Assembly: GCA_033765345.1 (NCBI GenBank)
Contig: JANRIC010000245.1
Span: 1-17,780, forward strand
Length of the DNA: 17,780 bases
Source: JANRIC01 sp033765345
GTDB taxonomy: Bacteria > Bacteroidota > Bacteroidia > Cytophagales > Microscillaceae
Direction: 5' to 3'
This document shows, piece by piece, positions 7,700-15,599 of the stretch. A program made the position numbers and the translations under genes. The notes beneath the pieces are model-generated. The model ran no database searches, was not told the DNA's origin, and saw only the letters and a list, made by a program, of their open reading frames with translations. The first letter of the stretch is position 1; every line of letters begins with the position of its first letter.

Positions 7700-9571
7700 A
7701 TGGATCATATCACCAAAACACTTACAATCATCCATGATTGTATAGAAAAGAGGCAATACCGGGAAGTCGAGACCGAGAGGCTAGAATTCAAAGATTTATC
7801 TACCAGAGATAATTGGAGAGAATTGTATTGTACTGCCTGTGCTTTTTTGAATACAATGGGAGGTATCATCGTATTAGGTATCAAGGACAAGGGCAACGAA
7901 AAAAATAAAGCAGACCGACATTATCGATTTACGGGCTTTAACTATGATTATGAACCTAAACTAAAACAAATCCCCGAGCATTTTACCAATTCTGAAGGTC
8001 AGAATCTAAATTTAAGCACCTATTTTAATTATGAAATTCGAGATTTTCGTGAAGGTAAAATTGCCTTAGTGTATGTAGAAGAATTGCCTGATGATCAAAA
8101 GTATGTGTTTTTTGAAAATCAGGCCTTTCAACGCAGAATCACCGGAGACCATCGCCTAAGCCCACAAGAAATAGAAGTATATGAAGAAATTAAAAAGGAT
8201 ATCATCAAACACCAGGAACTGACTCTCCTCAAGGAGTTTGGCCATGAAGCATTGAACATAGATACCTTAAACCAGTATATCATCAGATATAATCAGGGTA
8301 AGAAAAAAGGCGAAACCCTAAAAACAAGCCTGGAAAACGCTTTATCTTTCTTAACACGTGAAAACTTTGTGCGTGATGGGCATCCTACCCTGCTCGGGAT
8401 GTTAGTCTGCGGGAATGATGTCGAGAAGTACATCCAAGGGAAATGTGAGGCCGATTGTTATGTGATTAGCCCAAATAATGCTCAGATAGCAGAAAGTCAG
8501 GAAGTCATCCTTGGAAATATTGTTGAACTGATTGAAAATTCATTCAATTTCATCTGGAGAAATATCAAAATCGGCATTATCTCCAGCAATAGTGGTACAG
8601 CCAGCCCTGAGTATCCCCAGGAGTTGATCAGAGAAAGCATCAACAATGCTTTTGCACATCGCAACTATGCTTCGGATCGATTTGTAATAGTGGAAATCCG
8701 GACTCAAGAAAGCCTGGTCATTAGAAACCCGGGGATGTTTGAAAAGCGTCAGAGAATTTTCCTAGATACAGAATTTGGCAAAATAAGAAGAATCATCCCG
8801 ATACAAGTAGCCAGAAATCCGAAATTAGCCCATTTGCTAAAAAGTTTTAATTATTGGGAAGGAAGAGGTACCGGTTTGGCTTCTCTGATTGATAATTGTC
8901 TGGATAATGAAATCGATCTGCCTTATTACTTACTCAGTGCCGATGAAATAAAACTGACCATCCCAAAGGGTAAAGTATATGATGATGACATGAAAGCCTG
9001 GCTCAGTAGCTTTGCTGGATACATACAGCAAAAATTCGGTCGCCCATTGAATGAGCCTGAAAAAATTATAATGAGCTTTTTTCGTAAATCGGAATTACTC
9101 AATCGCTTGGAGCGGTACACCATCTTATTGACGATGGGTAACAATCACAGCGAAGTAATTGCTGACCTTGAGGAAAAAGGATTGATCTTTAAGAATACGC
9201 TTAGTGCGGATATTTATCCTGTTTATCAGGTAGATAGAAATTTAGTCAAAGATGATTTTTCTGATCTTTTGAAGGAGCTTTATCAAGAAGTATGGGATGA
9301 ATTAAAAGTCGATTATCAAGAAGTATTAAACGCCATTTACCTGCATAATCATTTTGGAATCAACACTGAAAGCGTAAGTGCCAATAGCATCGGGACTTTT
9401 TTGTACTTGAAGCACCACAAAAAGATCAAAAACATAACAGACTATGAAAATTTTAAAAGAAAAGTTCGGAATATCTTCAATCAACTGGAAAACAAAAACT
9501 TAATCATCCGAAAAGACGGAAAAAGCAAAAAAGACGGCGGTAAGCCTGATTTTAGGGTTAATATACCTTGA
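7700..9571 (+). CDS. AlbA_2 (Schlafen-type) domain protein with GHKL-like ATPase domain
   Basis: 623 residues. The N-terminal AlbA_2 domain shows RLEFK (27-31) and the core NWRELYCTACAFLNTMGGII (38-57) followed by VLGIKD, which is the divergent nucleic-acid-binding fold found in COG2865-type regulators and related to Schlafen. A central region contains FVRDGHPTLLGMLVCG (about 223-238). A C-terminal GHKL-like segment has ELIRESINNAFAHRNY (308-323, the N-box-like helix), IRNPGMF (341-347) and EGRGTGL (387-393), consistent with ATP binding. The last 160 residues look like helical or winged-helix DNA-binding regions. Relatives are annotated as transcriptional regulators or RecG-like ATP-binding proteins, and some occur in defence islands; the actual role is unknown. 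It stands alone, just after the 42-bp array, with no partner gene on its strand. Confidence 0.82.
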   Translation: MDHITKTLTIIHDCIEKRQYREVETERLEFKDLSTRDNWRELYCTACAFLNTMGGIIVLGIKDKGNEKNKADRHYRFTGFNYDYEPKLKQIPEHFTNSEGQNLNLSTYFNYEIRDFREGKIALVYVEELPDDQKYVFFENQAFQRRITGDHRLSPQEIEVYEEIKKDIIKHQELTLLKEFGHEALNIDTLNQYIIRYNQGKKKGETLKTSLENALSFLTRENFVRDGHPTLLGMLVCGNDVEKYIQGKCEADCYVISPNNAQIAESQEVILGNIVELIENSFNFIWRNIKIGIISSNSGTASPEYPQELIRESINNAFAHRNYASDRFVIVEIRTQESLVIRNPGMFEKRQRIFLDTEFGKIRRIIPIQVARNPKLAHLLKSFNYWEGRGTGLASLIDNCLDNEIDLPYYLLSADEIKLTIPKGKVYDDDMKAWLSSFAGYIQQKFGRPLNEPEKIIMSFFRKSELLNRLERYTILLTMGNNHSEVIADLEEKGLIFKNTLSADIYPVYQVDRNLVKDDFSDLLKELYQEVWDELKVDYQEVLNAIYLHNHFGINTESVSANSIGTFLYLKHHKKIKNITDYENFKRKVRNIFNQLENKNLIIRKDGKSKKDGGKPDFRVNIP

Positions 9572-9630
9572 ATAAATAGCGGACAATATAATCCTCCAGA
9601 TGATTGATTATTGGCTAACTACCACCAAAT

Positions 9631-10761
9631 CTAAACCCTTTCCATCAACTTCTTCACCATCTGGTTTTTCCAACCCAAAAAAGTGCCTTGCTCGATCTGT
9701 GCCCTGGCTTCACGCACAAGCCAGAGGTAAAAAGTCAGGTTGTGTACGCTGGCGATTTGTGCGCCGAGGATTTCCTTGCTTTGGATGAGGTGTCGCAGAT
9801 AGGCCTTATTATAATGGGTACTTACATAACCGCCCAAGCCTGGGTCAATGGGGCTATGATCGTTTTCCCACTTTTGGTTTTTGATATTGATAATGCCTTC
9901 AGTGGTGTATAGAATCCCGTGGCGGGCATTCCGTGTTGGTAACACACAGTCAAACATATCAATGCCCAACGCAATGCACTCGAGGATATTTTCAGGAGTA
10001 CCTACGCCCATCAGGTAGCGGGGTTTGTCTGTGGGCAGTACAGCACAGACGAGTTCTGTAAATTCGTACATCATTTCCTTCGGTTCACCTACCGAAAGCC
10101 CCCCAATGGCATTGCCCTCACAGTCGGTGGCCGCAATCGCCTCGGCGGAGGCAAGGCGCAAATCCTTGTAGGTGCTGCCTTGCACGATGGGGAAGAGTGT
10201 TTGAGAATAACCGTAAAGCGGCTCAGTAGTCCTGAAACGTTCCAGACAGCGATGCAGCCAACGGTGAGTCAATTCCATAGATTTTTTGGCGTATTCGTAG
10301 TCGCTGGGGTAGGGGGGACACTCGTCAAAAGCCATCATGATGTCTGCCCCGATGATGCGTTGGGTATCCATCACATTTTCGGGGCTGAACTCGTGCTTGG
10401 ATCCGTCTATATGCGAATGAAACATAACGCTTTTTTCATTGATTTTACGGGTATTGGCCAGCGAATACACCTGATAACCCCCGCTATCGGTGAGTATGGG
10501 GCGATCCCAGCCATTAAATTGGTGCAGTCCACCGAGTAGCTGAAGCGTACCCAAGCCCGGACGAAGATACAGGTGATAGGTATTGCCCAGGATGATCTGC
10601 GCCCGGATGTCATCTTTGAGTTCTCTTTGATGTACGGCTTTGACAGAACCTGCCGTGCCTACGGGCATAAAAATGGGAGTTTGTATCTCTCCGTGGTCGG
10701 TTTGGATGAGTCCTGTGCGGGCTTGCGTAGCCTGATCTTGTGTTTGTAAGGTAAATTTCAT
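9631..10761 (-). CDS. tgt: tRNA-guanine transglycosylase (queuine tRNA-ribosyltransferase)
   Basis: 376 residues. It exchanges guanine-34 of tRNAs with GUN anticodons for preQ1, a step in queuosine synthesis. Key motifs are D92 in TDSGGYQVYS, the specificity loop GGLSVGEP (220-227), and the nucleophile D268 in GIDMFDCVLPTRNARHG. The usual bacterial zinc site (CxCxxC then His) is not conserved: the aligned stretch from D306 to H324 (beginning DPGLGGYVSTHYNKAY) has no cysteine, although the later His in SVHNL (340) remains. I recall that Tgt proteins of other Bacteroidota share this loss, so it is likely lineage-typical and not decay. It is convergent with the AlbA_2 gene (59-base gap) and divergent from the gene at 10884. 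Confidence 0.96.
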   Translation of the reverse strand: MKFTLQTQDQATQARTGLIQTDHGEIQTPIFMPVGTAGSVKAVHQRELKDDIRAQIILGNTYHLYLRPGLGTLQLLGGLHQFNGWDRPILTDSGGYQVYSLANTRKINEKSVMFHSHIDGSKHEFSPENVMDTQRIIGADIMMAFDECPPYPSDYEYAKKSMELTHRWLHRCLERFRTTEPLYGYSQTLFPIVQGSTYKDLRLASAEAIAATDCEGNAIGGLSVGEPKEMMYEFTELVCAVLPTDKPRYLMGVGTPENILECIALGIDMFDCVLPTRNARHGILYTTEGIINIKNQKWENDHSPIDPGLGGYVSTHYNKAYLRHLIQSKEILGAQIASVHNLTFYLWLVREARAQIEQGTFLGWKNQMVKKLMERV

Positions 10762-10775
10762 AAGCCTCTTTCATG

Positions 10776-10783
10776 CAAAGATA
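10776..10783 (-). promoter_or_regulatory. -7 box (TATCTTTG) for tgt
   Basis: On the minus strand TATCTTTG matches the Bacteroidota TAnnTTTG consensus and is followed by GC, as in the boxes before the STAS and purC genes. Transcription would start near 10770, leaving a leader of roughly 9 bases before the tgt ATG. No clear -33 element is seen. Confidence 0.45.
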
Positions 10784-10883
10784 GATATTCTATGGAAAAT
10801 TAAGATTTTACTTTACTTTGAGAATTAGATTATTTAAATTTACGCCTATACACATTCTTCTTATTTGAAATCTGACACAAATT

Positions 10884-11741
10884 ATGAAACTTATCGGTCT
10901 GAGTCTCTTATTCCTGTGTTTTTGTATGGATCAACTCAAAGCCCAGGAAACTATCCTCGGGAAGGTATACGCCGAAGATTCTACATTAATCACCGACGTA
11001 AAAATCCAAATTGATCAATATCTGCCTTGTGTAAGCAATAGTGAGGGTGAGTTTACCCTTATTCGGAATGATACACAGTTGGTATTCAGACCCAAAAAAA
11101 TACACATCCAAAAACCCGGATATTTATTAAAAACCTGGCTTTATGGGGATAAAACCCTCACCATCATTCTTGAACCCTCGCTCAAATTGGAAGGAAAAGT
11201 AGAAAGCAAAGACAAACTTCCTATCCCGGAGATGCATATTATGGTAGTGGGCTGTAGAGGAATCAGACCAGGAGTCACGGATGCACAGGGGAAATTTATG
11301 ATGGAAGTACCCAAATCATTGCCCATCAATCAAAATACTGTGATGATTGCCTATGATTCTGAAAAATATCGAAGCAAGATTAACTATGAGGTGTTCATCA
11401 GCAAAGATAATTGGATCAATTTTCAGGTAGAATTTGTGCCGAGGCTTGTCAAACGAGTCAAAATTCTGGATGAAGATAACAAATTTATGCCGAATCAAGA
11501 AGTATTCATTGATGGGATTAGATATCTAAGTAATCACATGGGCGAATTACTTCCCAGGCATTTTATCACGGATTTGAGCGGATTTAAGTTTGAAAATTAT
11601 CTGATTACCCGCCTAGAATATGATTTTAACCTATCTGAAATGCGGGTTACGGTGCGATTGCCGAAGGAAGGAGAGGAAATTCGCCAGGTAGAGCTCAAGG
11701 CACTGGAAGATCGCCTGATCAGAAGCCAGGCAAATCATTAA
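10884..11741 (+). CDS. Secreted protein with carboxypeptidase-regulatory-like beta domains
   Basis: 285 residues. Residues 1-20 form a signal peptide (MKLIGLSLLFLCFCMDQLKA) with a likely cut before Q21. ETILGKVYAEDSTLITDVKI (22-41) followed by VSNSEGEFTL is the start of a CarboxypepD_reg-like beta sandwich. A second similar unit begins near 98 (LEGKVESKDKLPIPEMHIMV, then GVTDAQGKFMMEVPKSLP). Such domains in Bacteroidota are found in outer-membrane and exported proteins. There is no TonB plug/barrel and no C-terminal sorting domain, so this is a small free-standing exported protein whose function I cannot name. It converges on cmk with only 15 bases between the stop codons. Confidence 0.75.
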   Translation: MKLIGLSLLFLCFCMDQLKAQETILGKVYAEDSTLITDVKIQIDQYLPCVSNSEGEFTLIRNDTQLVFRPKKIHIQKPGYLLKTWLYGDKTLTIILEPSLKLEGKVESKDKLPIPEMHIMVVGCRGIRPGVTDAQGKFMMEVPKSLPINQNTVMIAYDSEKYRSKINYEVFISKDNWINFQVEFVPRLVKRVKILDEDNKFMPNQEVFIDGIRYLSNHMGELLPRHFITDLSGFKFENYLITRLEYDFNLSEMRVTVRLPKEGEEIRQVELKALEDRLIRSQANH

Positions 11742-11756
11742 GTTGCGTGTTGAATT

Positions 11757-12443
11757 TTAATGATATTCCTCAATTTTACGCCTGGCTAAATTCAGCACAA
11801 ACTCCGCCTGTTCGGTAAAAGAAATATGGGTAGAATCTAACAAAATGGCATCTTCGGCCTGTACCAAAGGGCTTTCTTTTCGAGTAGTATCAATTTGATC
11901 TCTGTTGCGAAGATTTTCGATGATTTCTTCCAGGCTAAAAACCTCTCCTTTCGCCTGGAGTTCTTCTAATCGCCGTGCTGCTCTGGTTTCCAGGTCGGCA
12001 ATCATAAAAATTTTGAGTTCGGCAAAAGGGAATACCTTTGAGCCAATATCACGTCCGTCCATCACGATTCCCTTGGATTCGCCCAGTTTAAGCTGAAGAA
12101 CCATTACTTTCTGGCGAACTTCAAGCAGCTTACTTACATCACTGACGTAATCAGACACATACATTTTACGGATTTCTTGTTCTACATCTTCACCATTGAG
12201 GCAGGTGATGCTTTTTTGTTGGATGGGATCATATAAAAAAGAAATATCCAATGCTTCCAGCGCACGATGTACCGCTTCGGAATCATCCAATGCAATTTGA
12301 TGACGGATAAAATAAAGTGTGATCGCCCGGTACATGGCACCAGAGTCTACATAATTATATTTCAATTGGCGCGCTACTTCTTTGGCGGTGGTACTTTTAC
12401 CGGCCCCAGCGTAGCCGTCAATGGCTATGATAATTTTTTTCAT
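11757..12443 (-). CDS. cmk: Cytidylate kinase
   Basis: 228 residues from the ATG at 12443; the frame can be extended to a TTG at 12464, but the ATG begins the conserved MKKIIIAIDG and overlaps the stop of the preceding small gene (TGATG). Motifs: P-loop GYAGAGKST (10-18), CMP-binding DSGAMYRA (33-40), GRDIGSKVFP (130-139), and the lid NLRNRDQIDTTRKESPL (178-194). The enzyme phosphorylates CMP and dCMP using ATP in pyrimidine nucleotide salvage and recycling. It is the last gene of a three-gene minus-strand cluster behind two tiny lipoprotein genes. Confidence 0.96.
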   Translation of the reverse strand: MKKIIIAIDGYAGAGKSTTAKEVARQLKYNYVDSGAMYRAITLYFIRHQIALDDSEAVHRALEALDISFLYDPIQQKSITCLNGEDVEQEIRKMYVSDYVSDVSKLLEVRQKVMVLQLKLGESKGIVMDGRDIGSKVFPFAELKIFMIADLETRAARRLEELQAKGEVFSLEEIIENLRNRDQIDTTRKESPLVQAEDAILLDSTHISFTEQAEFVLNLARRKIEEYH

Positions 12444-12607
12444 CAGCAATCTTTGAGCGGACAAGGTATATTTCCTTTTTTAGGAATTTTTTTATGTGGT
12501 TTTTTCTTTTTGGGCATGTGGTCGTTGCACGAATCCAGACCAACCGTAATCGTAGAAGCGATTAAAAGCACAAAAATCCATTTTTTAAAGAATCTGATTA
12601 GAAGCAT
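12443..12607 (-). CDS. Small lipoprotein, 54 residues, overlapping cmk
   Basis: This short frame runs from an ATG at 12607 to a TGA whose last base is the A of the cmk ATG (TGATG), a typical translational-coupling junction. The product has a basic start and hydrophobic stretch (MLLIRFFKKWIFVLLIASTI), a candidate lipobox LDSC with C27, and then a short Lys/Pro-rich tail: MPKKKKPHKK (31-40) and IPKKGNIPCPLKDC (41-54). The Asp at -2 of the lipobox is unusual but tolerated. The mature peptide would be only 28 residues, strongly basic, with two more cysteines. No function is known to me; its pattern resembles tiny lipoproteins often found in Bacteroidota. Confidence 0.68.
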   Translation of the reverse strand: MLLIRFFKKWIFVLLIASTITVGLDSCNDHMPKKKKPHKKIPKKGNIPCPLKDC

Positions 12608-12617
12608 GATGCGGTGA

Positions 12618-12764
12618 TTATTTTCTTTTTTTGGTTTTGGGCGGTTTGGTCAGGTCTTGTTTTTTATGATTGTTGGGGATCCACACCTGATTGGCATTGT
12701 AATAACTGCTGCAAGAGCTTAATAAAAAAGTAGCAAGCACAAATACGATCAATAATTTTTTCAT
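12618..12764 (-). CDS. Small lipoprotein, 48 residues
   Basis: ATG at 12764, TAA at 12618, ten bases before the next small gene. The product opens with a textbook lipoprotein signal (MKKLLIVFVLATFLLSSC, C18 the lipidated residue) followed by SSYYNANQVWIPNNHKK and a basic C-terminus (KPPKTKKRK). The mature part is 31 residues. Like its neighbour it is Lys/Pro-rich, so the two may be a related pair. It is the first gene of the cluster leading to cmk. It is short, but the signal peptide, lipobox and spacing together support it. Confidence 0.72.
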   Translation of the reverse strand: MKKLLIVFVLATFLLSSCSSYYNANQVWIPNNHKKQDLTKPPKTKKRK

Positions 12765-12792
12765 AATCTATTCAATAACGGTGATTCAGTTT

Positions 12793-12825
12793 CAAATTAA
12801 AGGATTACTATATTTTTAACGCAAA
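12793..12825 (-). promoter_or_regulatory. Candidate promoter of the lipoprotein-cmk cluster
   Basis: On the minus strand a TTTG (12822-12825) lies 21 bases upstream of TTAATTTG (12793-12800), which differs from the Bacteroidota -7 consensus TAnnTTTG at one position. The implied start would leave about 20 bases before the ATG at 12764. Confidence 0.3.
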
Positions 12826-12869
12826 TTTTGTGAATTTAATGAAATGATCTTAAAAAAAAACTGAATAAT

Positions 12870-13778
12870 TTACTCAATTGTTATGGTTTCGCCTTCAACA
12901 CCTAAAAAAGTATTTTCGAAAACCGTTCTAGCTTCTTCCAAAATGGGTTTAAGATCTTTATAGCGAGAGGAGAAGTGTCCGATGACCAGTTTTTTTACTT
13001 GGGCTTCTTTGGCAATAGTTGCTGCTTGAAACGCAGTAGAGTGGAAAGTTTCTTCGGCTTTGTCTAAATCTTCGTGCAAAAAAGTAGATTCGTGATAAAG
13101 CAGGTCTACTTCTTGGATTTGGGGAATAATTTCTCTGGTAAATTTGGTATCAGAGCAATGTGCAAAGGAATAACGGCGAGGAGGAAGGGTATAATCCTCG
13201 AGTTTATAAAGAAGTTCGCCGTTTTCATCTTTTACATCTTTGCCTTCTTTCAGTGCTGCGATAGATTTCCAGGTGGTTCCTTCGGGTAGTTTGTCCATGA
13301 GTACCTTTCTTTTTTTATTTTTTTCTTTGAATAAAAAGCCCATACAGTGGATTCGGTGCGTCATAAGAATCGTTTCTACCTGAATTTGATCATCTTCATA
13401 AAATATTTCGCCTCCTGTTTCGGGCAATGGGAAAAAAGATATTTTATAATTTAATCGGGTTTTAGCCAGCTGCAAGTGCAAGCGAATTACTTCGGCAAGC
13501 TCTCGAGGAGCAAAGATGTTGAGTTCTTGCTGTCTTTTCTGAAGGTGCATCGTTGAGAGCAAACCAGTAAGCCCCAAGTAGTGATCGCCGTGCAGGTGTG
13601 TAATCAAGATTGTTTTTATTTTATTAGGCTTGATTTTATAGCGTTGCATCTGCATTTGCGTACCCTCCCCACAATCTATCAAAAATTTAGTATGGGGGAG
13701 GGTAAGTACCTGAGCTGTTGGGTGTCGGGCATAAGCCGGAGTAGCCGCACTAATTCCTAAAATAGTTAGTTCGTACAT
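12870..13778 (-). CDS. rnz: Ribonuclease Z
   Basis: 302 residues from the ATG at 13778; an in-frame TTG twelve bases upstream is a less likely start. It belongs to the metallo-beta-lactamase fold: the zinc motif H61-L-H63-G-D65-H66 follows CGEGTQMQMQRY (36-47, the active-site loop typical of RNase Z), and the C-terminal half carries SFAHCSDTKFT, the YHESTF block and VIGHFSSRY. The enzyme cuts the 3' trailer from tRNA precursors. Length and motif set fit the bacterial short form (about 300 residues). It lies 243 bases downstream of the STAS gene on the same strand, an order I recall from other Bacteroidota genomes. Confidence 0.95.
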   Translation of the reverse strand: MYELTILGISAATPAYARHPTAQVLTLPHTKFLIDCGEGTQMQMQRYKIKPNKIKTILITHLHGDHYLGLTGLLSTMHLQKRQQELNIFAPRELAEVIRLHLQLAKTRLNYKISFFPLPETGGEIFYEDDQIQVETILMTHRIHCMGFLFKEKNKKRKVLMDKLPEGTTWKSIAALKEGKDVKDENGELLYKLEDYTLPPRRYSFAHCSDTKFTREIIPQIQEVDLLYHESTFLHEDLDKAEETFHSTAFQAATIAKEAQVKKLVIGHFSSRYKDLKPILEEARTVFENTFLGVEGETITIE

Positions 13779-13852
13779 ATTTATACTCAAACCGAATAGG
13801 TTTTTGTAAAGAATAAAACCAAAACCCTTTCAAGGAGTTTCAAAATCAAATT

Positions 13853-13876
13853 AAGACCTTTCATAGGGCAGGTCTT
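13853..13876 (-). terminator. Weak hairpin between the STAS gene and rnz
   Basis: AAGACCT (13853-13859) pairs perfectly with AGGTCTT (13870-13876) across a 10-base loop. Read on the minus strand it follows a run of T and is followed by AATTTGATTTTG, so it could end the STAS transcript, though the U-tract is interrupted. It may instead be an operator or leader hairpin for rnz. Confidence 0.3.
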
Positions 13877-13892
13877 CTAAAAAAAAGCCAGG

Positions 13893-14027
13893 ATGCTCAA
13901 GGCACAGATTTTAATTCTCAGATGTAATCTTCTCAAAAGGTTGTTTACAAGCCAACAAAAATCAGATGATCCTGTGAAAGACAAAATTGCCGGATATTTG
14001 CATGACCAGATACAAGATATATTATAA
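13893..14027 (+). CDS. Possible 44-residue open frame, doubtful
   Basis: An ATG-started frame runs against the STAS gene and overlaps its end by six bases. The product would start MLKAQILILRCNLLKRLF and end in an amphipathic, charged segment (SDDPVKDKIAGYLHDQIQDIL region). There is no visible promoter or ribosome site and no homology I recognise. It may be a chance frame or a remnant; it is listed because it otherwise fills the 243-base gap. Confidence 0.15.
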   Translation: MLKAQILILRCNLLKRLFTSQQKSDDPVKDKIAGYLHDQIQDIL

Positions 14028-14426
14028 CTGAGAATCTTCCGATTCTTCGTTTTGTGCTTCTTCCGTCAGATCTTTTTCGAGGCTATTCATAAGCACCAGA
14101 TCTACAGATTCTTCCACTGTATTGAGAATATTCAGCACTTTTTCAAGCTGAGAGATTTTGACCAGTTTCATGACGTGGTCGGTAAGTCCTGTAAGTGCCA
14201 AAGTGCCTTCTTGCTCATTGCAGAGTCGGTTAGCGATCAAAATGGCACTAAGTCCTGAAGAATCCACGTATTTGACTTCACTCAGATCTACAATAAAACT
14301 TTTGGTGCCTTCGGCATTGAGGGTTACAAAAGTTGATTTTAGTTCGGGTGAAACGGTAGCGTCCAGTTTTTCTTCATTCAACTTGAGCAAAGTATACTTT
14401 TCTTGTTTGTCCACAGAATATTTCAT
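14022..14426 (-). CDS. STAS-domain protein (anti-sigma factor antagonist-like)
   Basis: 134 residues. The STAS fold is shown by FIVDLSEVKYVDSSGLSAIL (44-63), with S56 at the position phosphorylated in SpoIIAA/RsbV, and by the following LALTGLTDHVMKLVKISQLE block. The last 20 or so residues are an acidic tail (EKDLTEEAQNEESEDSQL) not part of the domain. Family members bind and release anti-sigma kinases in partner-switching pathways, but many Bacteroidota STAS proteins have no known partner, and no RsbW-like kinase or PP2C phosphatase lies in the window. It lies downstream of purC on the same strand with a probable promoter of its own at 14513-14520. Confidence 0.88.
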   Translation of the reverse strand: MKYSVDKQEKYTLLKLNEEKLDATVSPELKSTFVTLNAEGTKSFIVDLSEVKYVDSSGLSAILIANRLCNEQEGTLALTGLTDHVMKLVKISQLEKVLNILNTVEESVDLVLMNSLEKDLTEEAQNEESEDSQL

Positions 14427-14512
14427 CGGGAAATTAATTTAAATTTAATAATCCAGTCACTAATAATTTCTCTGATTCCGGTAGCTGATATATTTTATTA
14501 GAGAAAATTTTG

Positions 14513-14520
14513 CAAATATA
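14513..14520 (-). promoter_or_regulatory. -7 box (TATATTTG) for the STAS gene
   Basis: Minus-strand TATATTTGC matches TAnnTTTG exactly and equals the box before purC. The start would be near 14506, about 80 bases before the ATG at 14426, and the box lies just outside the purC coding end. No clear -33 TTG is visible. Confidence 0.45.
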
Positions 14521-14557
14521 AGGCAAAGCTAAATAATAACTTCTTTTATTTAAAATC

Positions 14558-15499
14558 TTAGAGCAATAAGTGTGCTTTAATCCTTTGTTCCAGAGTTTCT
14601 AAGCGTTGGGAGTTTTCTATGCGTTCAAAAGCTTTTCCGGTGAGTTGCTCATAGAGTGCAATATATTCATGGGAGATGGCTTGAATCCATTCTTCGGACA
14701 TCTGCGGGATTTGTTCTTTGGAATTTCCCTGAAATCCGTTTTCGATAAGCCACTGGCGTACCATTTCTTTGGAGCGGTGGGTTTGTCGCACTCCGGCGGC
14801 TTGTCTTTCAGCATAACCAGCTTTGTCGAAATACCTGGAGGAGTCAGGTGTATGTATTTCATCTATGAGGTATACCTGGCCATCCCAAAGGCCGAACTCA
14901 TATTTGGTATCAATCAAAATCAAGCCATTTTTATCGGCAATTTCACTACCTCTTCGGAATAAGATACGGGTATAGGTTTCTAATTGCTCATAAATTTCAA
15001 GGTTGACGATTCTTTTTTGTAGGATTTCATCCGTATTGATATCCTCATCGTGTTGTCCTTTTTCTGCTTTGGTAGCAGGAGTAATGATGATTTCGGGGAG
15101 GGGATCGTTTTCTTTGAGTCCTTCGGGGAGGATATATCCGTTAAAATTGCGTTTTCCTGTGCGATAAGCTCTCCAGGCACTTCCGGCCAGATAAGCTCGC
15201 ACAACCATTTCTAAGGGGATAGGCTCGCAACGAAGCCCAACGGTAACGTTTGGATCTGGGCTGGCAGTGACCCAGTTGGGTACTTCTGCTTTGGTAGCTT
15301 CCATAAAAAACAAGGAAGTTTGATTAAGCACCTGCCCTTTATAAGGGATTGGCTGAGGTAGTACCACATCAAAAGCCGAAATCCGGTCGGATGCGATGAC
15401 TACCAGGTGTTTTTCAAAGATGTATACATCCCGGACTTTACCTCGGTAGAAATCTACCTGTCCGGGAAATTGAAAATGGGTTTCTGTGATGCTGCTCAT
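14558..15499 (-). CDS. purC: SAICAR synthase (phosphoribosylaminoimidazole-succinocarboxamide synthase)
   Basis: 313 residues, the longer form seen in yeast Ade1 and many Bacteroidota rather than the 240-residue enterobacterial form. It joins aspartate to CAIR using ATP in purine synthesis. Visible motifs are YRGKVRDVY (18-26, ATP-binding loop), SDRISAFDVVLPQPIPYKGQ (37-56), VVRAYLAGSAWRAY, and the ITPATKAEKGQHDEDI substrate-binding stretch. No other purine gene is nearby, as is common in this phylum. An exact -7 box lies about 50 bases upstream of the ATG. Confidence 0.96.
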   Translation of the reverse strand: MSSITETHFQFPGQVDFYRGKVRDVYIFEKHLVVIASDRISAFDVVLPQPIPYKGQVLNQTSLFFMEATKAEVPNWVTASPDPNVTVGLRCEPIPLEMVVRAYLAGSAWRAYRTGKRNFNGYILPEGLKENDPLPEIIITPATKAEKGQHDEDINTDEILQKRIVNLEIYEQLETYTRILFRRGSEIADKNGLILIDTKYEFGLWDGQVYLIDEIHTPDSSRYFDKAGYAERQAAGVRQTHRSKEMVRQWLIENGFQGNSKEQIPQMSEEWIQAISHEYIALYEQLTGKAFERIENSQRLETLEQRIKAHLLL

Positions 15500-15549
15500 C
15501 CCAAATAATGCTTAGTCGGATAAAGAATATATTTCAACTATTAATTCTG

Positions 15550-15557
15550 CAAATATA
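15550..15557 (-). promoter_or_regulatory. -7 box (TATATTTG) for purC
   Basis: Minus-strand TATATTTGC matches the TAnnTTTG consensus and lies in the 100-base gap between the MORN-repeat gene and purC. The start would be near 15543, giving a leader of about 44 bases. No obvious purine-riboswitch fold is visible in so short a leader. Confidence 0.5.
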
Positions 15558-15599
15558 TAAAAAATCCTACCATCTTATGAAATTCGAACAGATAAGTCC

